A stretch of DNA of 64,000 nucleotides from Cristatella mucedo (lineage: Eukaryota; Bryozoa; Phylactolaemata; Cristatellidae): the NCBI GenBank assembly GCA_009760855.2, contig WPIO01000268.1, positions 1 to 64,000 on the forward strand, given 5' to 3'. The notes under the pieces are model-generated. The model did not search any database. It was not told the origin of the DNA and saw nothing but the letters and a program-made list of their open reading frames with translations. Positions 57,545-64,000 of this stretch are shown piece after piece (within the stretch, counting starts at the first letter, position 1; each line of letters opens with the position of its first letter). A program made the translations under genes and the position numbers.

Positions 57545-57640
57545 CATTTAGTCATGCTCTCTTGACAGCATTTGTAAAGTGCCTAGAAAGAGATTAAGCT
57601 CCCCGAGGATGCTATACAATTTTAACATTATTATTATTAT
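57545..57640 (+). repeat. LINE family A tail
   Basis: Only the last 95 bases of the 3' UTR with (ATT)n are present. Confidence 0.65.
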
Positions 57641-60420
57641 GACAACAGGAAGTTGATTGGTACGAAGAGTATGCCACGCTTTACACCGCCTGCCAACGAA
57701 GATGCTTTTAAGAATTGTCAGGAAACATAGAAATTCCAAAACAGAAGCTCTAATGAATTTGGTGTTTCGGGGTACTATACAGAACTGAATTAAGTAACAT
57801 TAACGACAAGAAACATAGCACTACTGACGTAAACGTGAATTTCGTCAGTTATTTAATTCCCAAGGGAGCTCAGTGATTTAGTCAGCTACCGTCGTTTCTA
57901 CTTTAGCCTCCTCGCTTGCAAAAACGTATTTTTGATACGTCGGTCTACCCTTTGGGAACGGCTAGTTTGCCAATTTGCTAGTGACTTTAAAGCGCTGAGC
58001 CATACTTGCTCAATTTCATCTTCGAAGCATTACTGAACATTGACCCGATATACGTCGCTTTAATGTATACGGGATTCCCAATGTTGTCTCGGTATATCCA
58101 TCTTTAATAGAAGCTCTTCTTCAAGCTTCACTCATAGATACCATAATACTGTATAGCCGAAGGCTCGGCTGAGTAGGCTTACCCTGTCGCTTACCTAGCG
58201 GCGTAACCTACTGCCTAATGCCGTTCGGTGCGCACCTACGCGCAATAAGCAGGCCGCCACGAAACGAGCGTTTCTGGCGCTGACATACTTACCGTTACTA
58301 AAGGGGGTCATGAGTCCGGCGTGAATTGGAAAGCGAGACATACAAATTGGGGATTTTACTGAGCTTTATTCGCAAGCGCAAAAAAGTTGCTGCGCGTCTA
58401 GCTCAGTTTTATCTCCACACTCCTCACACGCTCTCAACAGCACAAGCACGCTTGCAGAGGGAATACGTCCCTGCATTTAGGCTGTTTACGTCTATTGTGG
58501 GGCCAAATAAGACTAGGAGTCCGAACCGGAGCCTAGACCCTGACTGGAGAACTAGGGCTCCGCTTCCACCTTACGGCAGAAATACCTCATGCACTCCTGG
58601 CGAGACCACGTGCACGCACACACACACAAAACACAGAAGAAACCCACAATGCGAGCTCGAGCGCTATACGACCGTATTCGGTGGCGTCCACCGAATCCTC
58701 CTGGCGCTGTCTCGTCCTGTCCCTCAATCGCCGGCGCACAGCCCGCGCCCTCCTCCCTCGCTTTCAAAGAAACGAGTCCGGCAACTTCTGGCGACGGCGT
58801 CGAGGCGGAGCCGAAGATGAAGAAGAAGAGGCTCCCAGCGAGCGTCGCCCTATCATTATATAACTAGCTGGGACAATGGGGTTGACACTCCAGCCAATAT
58901 CAATCACCTCAGCGACCTCTGCATCCCCTTGCTCGCCGCTCAAAGATGCAGATGCTCTTCACCGACTTCTTTTGTTCTCACGGAAACCGTCCAACACATC
59001 TAGGATGGCTGGCGGCGACAGCGACCTTGGGCAAGCGTTGGCCTATTCTCAAATTGCTAGCAGGAACTATAGGGTTGACACTCCAGCCAATATCAATTAC
59101 CTCAGCGACCTCTGCGTTCTCTCGCTCTAAGACAGAGGTGTTTCCTGCTGAGCAATTCTCATACGCTCTAAAACTGAGTCAGGTCGGCGCTATGCTACAA
59201 TACTTCACTGGAGGGGGGCTGTAGCGCGCACCTGCAGCTTCTGCTGTAATTAGTGAAGCGCCTGACGCCTCACGCATCGCCTGTGGGCAATAGCTAGGGA
59301 TTGAAGTGTAGGCGAGTTCCAGGGGTCAAAGGCTAGTTCCAGCCTAACCCCGCCATACTCCGGCCACGCTGCCGCTCGCCAAGCCGCTGAGCTAGGGCAA
59401 GACGAGCGGCCGTCAGATTAAACCTCTTTATAATAACGCATGCGCCAACAACAACAGGGGAACTAAACAAGTCTACCGGGTGGGTCCTAAACAAAGTACT
59501 GTGACAGCCCTCCGCACCATCTGTCGTCGGGCTGGGTAGCGCGACCGAGCAACAAGTCTGCTGGCTCCAACACCAAAACCTTTATTTCACGTAACGCCAG
59601 CCAAGCCCAGTCTACACACACTAGACGGCTACCGGCGTCGAGGGCTCTCTCCCTCCCCTCCTCTTGTACCCCCCGACCACCCTTATATTCCATGCCTGCG
59701 TTGTTTTTCGCACTGTCGGGCCATAGTTCGTTCCGAACCCGCCCGACAGCTGGCGACAGTTTGTGGTAGATTGATGTACCCACAGATGCCGCCAATGCAT
59801 GGATTTGGGCAGGACTGCCGAGTCATCGTCTGCCCATCCACCGGTCGTGAGCTTGCGGCTGTGTCGGCAGTCTGACAGCCCTCCGATGCCTCTGCCCAGT
59901 GCTCGCAGGCTGCAAGCGTCGTGTTCTTCCACAAGTACACTATAGGGGTGCAAGACGACGCAGCAAACGCGAACAAACGTGTTAGTTGGTTAGTCGGCTT
60001 CCACCGTCACACCGTCGCCGGCCTCCGTCCCGTCGGTACAAGCGTACGCCGTACAAAACCCGGCTAGCTGAGTATTCTGGGATAGACGGAGCAGACGTCC
60101 GCAGCAGTCGAGAGCTTCCGCCGAAAGACGCCAACACAAGGGCGGGGGGGGGGTCACGAACACGCTGCATTGGGAACGCGGAATATACAAGTCTCAACAA
60201 CGAGCGTGCTATCCAGCTCCGCTCGGGCCTTGGGCACGTTGCCTTGCATGCGTGGCCGCATCGCCGGAGCACGCCTGAAACCATCCAGGTGCATAATTCG
60301 GCAAGACAGGGAGCCTCCAACACCACGACTTACTCGGCCAACTTCTCCTGCCCAAAAGCCCTGGTGAACTCACGTCACCGCACATCCAGCCATGCCGTAG
60401 ATCTGATCCCGGCCTAGCTA
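57641..60420. other. Unassigned, GC-rich from 58.5 kb
   Basis: Contains a direct repeat of about 45 bp at 58878-58920 and 59068-59110 (TTGACACTCCAGCCAATATC and following). Long overlapping frames on both strands between 59480 and 60420 reflect high GC content. No protein motif or splice-supported exon was found. Confidence 0.3.
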
Positions 60421-60826
60421 GTGACCCTCACTCATTACAGCCGTCCAGTCCCACCCAACCGAACCTTGCCTGGGTACAGAAGCAGCGCAGCGTCGGGCCA
60501 CTAATGCAGGTTATATTTCGTGTCTGCTGCGATTGATTGAGCTTCCATAAATGTGCCCGTTGAGAGTAATAAAGGAGAGTCTCGTTTACCACGCACGAGC
60601 GCCCGGCTGCTGTACGTGTCTCCGTGAGACACCCACTAGAGCAGCAGCAGCAGCCGTCGCCGGAGCCACTGTCACACAACAACAGGCTTTCTACTCTTAG
60701 TGCGCCATCATGCACTAGTTTAGCCGGGCCCTCCCGGCTTGCTTCTCAATCACCACCCTCTTCCGACCGAGAACAGCAGACCCACTTTTGGGTACGCTCA
60801 GTAGTTCATCCGCATGATGGTGACTC

Positions 60827-61051
60827 AAGCTCGGTTCCTCGTTCTGTTACAAACGGTACCTATCTGAGCGGTCTTTTGCTGTGCACGACTGCTCGAAAAA
60901 ATCAAGCAGTGGTGACGAGAATGAAGATCGGAAAACCCGTTGCTTGGAATACGGAAGGATCTCAGACCAGGCTACCGTCGCTGAGAGGATGTGCCAGGAG
61001 AAGCGTATTTCAGAGTCCCGCTGTGAGGCAATGCTCATAAGCATCCTTCCC
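60827..61051 (+). CDS. Possible exon, unknown protein
   Basis: A charged, protein-like frame (CSKKSSSGDENEDRKTRCLE, then ERMCQEKRISESRCEAMLI) ends at a strong donor CCCG|GTAAGT at 61051/61052. The frame is open only from about 60827, after a TGA, and a clear acceptor was not found. No domain recognised. Confidence 0.25.
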
Positions 61052-61119
61052 GGTAAGTGGTATTCTCTAAAAAAACAGATAGAATTAGCGCCAACGCGCA
61101 AACAGGTGGACCTCTAGCT

Positions 61120-61960
61120 AACCTCTCTTGCATTTGCATTGGCATATTTTGCATTTGCATTTTATGGAGATTATTTATTCTGGGTTTGGCTCTGTAAATG
61201 CATTATGACTCGGTACAGTAACCGGGTTATCACAAGGAAGACTATTAACTTAGGGAGAGTCTATCTATTTGGTCAACTTGACGATCCTTCGGGTTTTCTG
61301 TTCCTTTGGAAAAGAAAGTATTTCTGGAGCACATGTCAGCTCACTTAGACATCTCTGAAGCAGAGAGCACTTAAGTGGTTTAGATCATTTCTCAGTGGGA
61401 TATTATAGGGCGTGCATGCAGTACATGTCAACTTTCCATGGGTCATCCACATAGCCTTTTAATTATGGGTCATCCGATTGATCTTTACCCTTTTTTGCAT
61501 TCAAATTCAAACTTATTATGCTTCAAATTTAAACAATTTAAATAAAAAATTTAAGTTCATTCTTTTTTCACACCTTATGTTATGTATCTTGCCATGGTTT
61601 TAGCTCTCATAGGATACTATGCATTGGTTTATTTACTGATATGACTCATGGTCTGTGTGCAAAAGTGTCACTATCGTTTCAAATGGTTGGGTCTATTTTT
61701 GACACTCTTTAGTTTTTCACCAAATCAAATCATGGTATTAAATTCGTCCACCTGAAGTAGCATTCGTTCTGACTTGATGAGGTCCGTGATTAGAGGACCC
61801 AGTGATCAGCACCTCTGTCCTCCCCCAAATGAAAGCCCCAATAAGATAATTCCATGTTATTATGTGGCAGTAATTTGGCGAAATGTTTTGTTCAACAGAG
61901 CAGCGATTGATCCTGCAAATGGTTCCCTCTATCCGCCCATGCTTATGCCTTTATATATAT
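61120..61960. other. No recognisable gene, AT-rich
   Basis: AT-rich sequence with short frames. No repeat match recognised. Confidence 0.35.
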
Positions 61961-61968
61961 GTATGTGG

Positions 61969-62900
61969 AATTCATCTATATAGCACCATAAGGTGAAAGC
62001 AAATTATGTATTTGGGCACTTTTCGCTGCACTGCACAATTTAAAACGGGAGATGGGCTGACAGAACCGATGCTTAGCGTTAAAACTTACAGTTTTGGAGT
62101 CACACTTGGTTTTCTCATAACTAGCAAGTTGGTTTTTATCGTCGTTTAATTTGAGAAAGTTGGCTTCCATCCATGTGCGGATGTAAGCATATGCAGCAAG
62201 GGAGTTGAGAGAGTTCGTCTAGCTGGATGATTGGGAGGGATCAAAGCCAAGGCACACCTGAGTGTCATCTGCATAGAAGCGAAAGCCTAGATTGTGCTTG
62301 TGGTGATTACATCGGCAGACAGAGAGTGTAAACTGAGAGAGTAAACAACTGTGAAGAGGAGCAGACCGAGCACAGGATCCTTGAGGGACCCCCCCAATAC
62401 TTCAGTGGCTCCTTGAATGACCCCATCCCATTCACATCAGTAGTCCTCAATTGTCTAGAGCGCCTCCCTAAGATAGGACTTAAACTATCGTAGTGCAGGG
62501 CCTGTGATGCCCATGCGGGATGAGAGTCGCTCGAGAAGGACTTGGTGATCTATTGCATCAAACACTGCCGAAAGAACAAGCTTAACAAGAAGAAAGAATT
62601 TAACTATATTGGCATTCCTGAGAAAGTCGCTATAAACTTTGCCATTATATCTATGCATGTTTAATTCATCTATATAGCACCCTAAGTTGAAAGCAATTTA
62701 TTTATTCGGGTACTTTACAAATGCTGCAGTCTTCGATGCCACGACTTGTCTTGCTTAAGCTGAACCTCTTGCCCCCCTGCCAGACCCAATAGGCTTACCT
62801 TTGCAAGCTATCAGTGTCTATGTTTCCTTTGCAGCAAACCTAAAGTGCCTAGAAAGAGACCGAACTCTCTGAGGGCACTATAGCAGAGGAATTATTATAA
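61969..62900 (-). mobile_element. Old LINE family A, RT region with extra tails
   Basis: Decayed RT words in reverse orientation at 62010-62640, including the active-site region read from GAGTGTCATCTGCATAGAAG. The phrase TTCATCTATATAGCACC occurs at both ends (61969 and 62659), and a plus-strand 3' tail closes at 62841-62895. Several insertions overlap here. Confidence 0.6.
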
Positions 62901-63427
62901 TCATGCTTACAGCTTGCCCTATAATATGTGCATATTTGCATCTAGCCATGCTATCTATGCGAGCACCTTGTTTCAGCATCAATGCTATATAAATGCTATG
63001 GTGTGATTAGGGTTCCACAGTGGAGTTAAGGAGCTTGTCAAAACTGTGAGATGTTAAATGCTTGCTTGGCTTTGCTGAGTGCTAGTAATGTCGCAGAAAA
63101 GACAGGCATGCAGGCATGTGTGCATGCTTCGCAGTTACATGTGCGTGTGTCTGCTTGTGGTCCTGTGCACTGGCATTAATATGTGCCTATGTGCTCCCAA
63201 GGATGAGTGGATTTCGTGTGAATTTAGCTAAAGGCGTCTAAAGGAGTCAGTTTGCTTGCAGAGCTCTGCTGCTGCTGCTCGTGCACTGCACACTTGCACC
63301 AGTATAGAGCTGCTGCTCGTGTGCTAGCACTCGCTTGTTTGGGTATGCTCACTTAGCCTAATAGTTACAGGCAAACCTGGTGTCACCCGAAAGTTGGAAG
63401 ATCTAACCTTCAAGATGCGTTGAGGTT

Positions 63428-63614
63428 ATAAATAAATAAATTAATACCAGTCGATTTAACAGCCTCTTTTTGTATAGCAACAGAAGAGCCTTGACGGCTA
63501 TCACCACCGCTCGCAGTGGCGATAAAGGATTGCCCACCACAGGATTCGAACCCACGACCTCGGGGCCGAGGTCGTGAAAAGCAACCACCTTACCGAGTGA
63601 GCTATTATGGAGCT
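63428..63614 (-). repeat. tRNA-derived SINE, family 2
   Basis: Minus-strand A-box (TAGCTCACTCGGTAAGGTGG) and B-box (GGGTTCGAATCC) match pol III consensus well, followed by the family body and an ATTTATTTATTT-type 3' end. It is the better of the two copies. Confidence 0.85.
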
Positions 63615-63659
63615 TGCATCCTTCTACTGACTTCATTCCATAATCTCGGTTCAATATGC

Positions 63660-63960
63660 TCAAAATGTGTTTTTAGATGAACACGTTTCCTCTACTGTCA
63701 AGTCGTCCTACTTTCACTTTAGAAATATGGCCAAAATCAGTGCCTGCATCGATAATGGCATAACCGCCAAACAAGCTCATGGCTCTGTGACATTGAGTTT
63801 AGATTATCTTAACTCCCTTTGTTCAACACTTGCTGCTCATACCCTTAATCGTCTTTTAACTGGCAGAAAGCTTTTCGCCTGATGTGATCTGGTCTGTTAT
63901 CAGTGGCATAACTGCTGCATAACCTGCAGCTTCTGTCTGATTCACTCGCTCCTTGACGAG
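63660..63960 (+). repeat. LINE family A fragment at window end
   Basis: The frame gives DEHVSSTVKSSYFHFRNMAK, which matches the segment between RT and the C-terminal domain (HISSTVKSAYFQLHNIAK in younger copies). It is mutated and may continue beyond the window. Confidence 0.65.
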
Positions 63961-64000
63961 CACTGAATTGATTTAAGGATCCTCGTTCTTGCTTGTGGGT

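Noticed and set aside
58326-58820. Frame of 164 codons, Pro/Arg-rich
   Set aside because: GC-rich sequence with overlapping open frames in other phases and no motif; not enough to call a gene.
59986-60417. Frame of 143 codons and a 114-codon antisense frame
   Set aside because: Both strands are open because of high GC content; no domain, splice site or conservation can be shown.

Overview
The window is nuclear DNA of an intron-bearing animal, probably a non-vertebrate metazoan; I cannot place the phylum. Evidence: GT-AG split genes with phase-1 introns, a TRIM-type gene (RING, B-boxes, coiled coil), a five-finger C2H2 protein, an exon with a SMG6-like PIN motif, tRNA-derived SINEs, CR1/L2-like LINEs and a hAT transposon. 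There is no rRNA gene, CRISPR array or bacterial operon. Most of the sequence is mobile-element debris; host exons are few and short.

Layout. 1-5.2 kb: microsatellites, a PIN-domain exon (2393-2546) and LINE copies, one inserted inside another. 5.5-10.85 kb: copy A of a TRIM-like locus, a pseudogene. 11.0-11.8 kb: a TA-flanked element built of diverged units of about 175 bp. 12.4-17.0 kb: LINEs, including a plus-strand copy (itself carrying a SINE) inserted in a minus-strand copy. 17.5-19.1 kb: a shrunken hAT element. 20.2-26.57 kb: copy B of the TRIM-like locus, the best preserved. 26.57-26.76 kb: a small inverted-repeat element. 26.8-32.0 kb: an AT-rich island with Maverick/Polinton-like integrase remains, split by two nested LINEs. 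33.2-35.04 kb: copy C of the TRIM-like locus, inverted and partial. 35.6-36.4 kb: a second LINE family. 37.5-38.3 kb: two in-phase exons of an unknown gene. 39-51 kb: LINE, SINE and simple-repeat debris. 52.0-52.5 kb: the C2H2 zinc-finger ORF (minus strand). 54.5-56.2 kb: a longer array of the 11-kb repeat. 56.5-64 kb: LINE and SINE remnants around a GC-rich block that I could not assign.

How the parts relate. Copies A, B and C share exon and intron sequence and give an order of events: A separated first, a LINE then landed at the intron-1 acceptor, and B and C (which share that insertion) separated later. SINE family 1 ends in the same tail as the dominant LINE family, the usual sign that the LINE machinery mobilises it. 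The AT-rich island has many in-frame TAA/TGA codons but almost no frameshifts, which is odd for neutral decay. Everything here was read by eye: intron boundaries, element ends and family names are inferences and need alignment.
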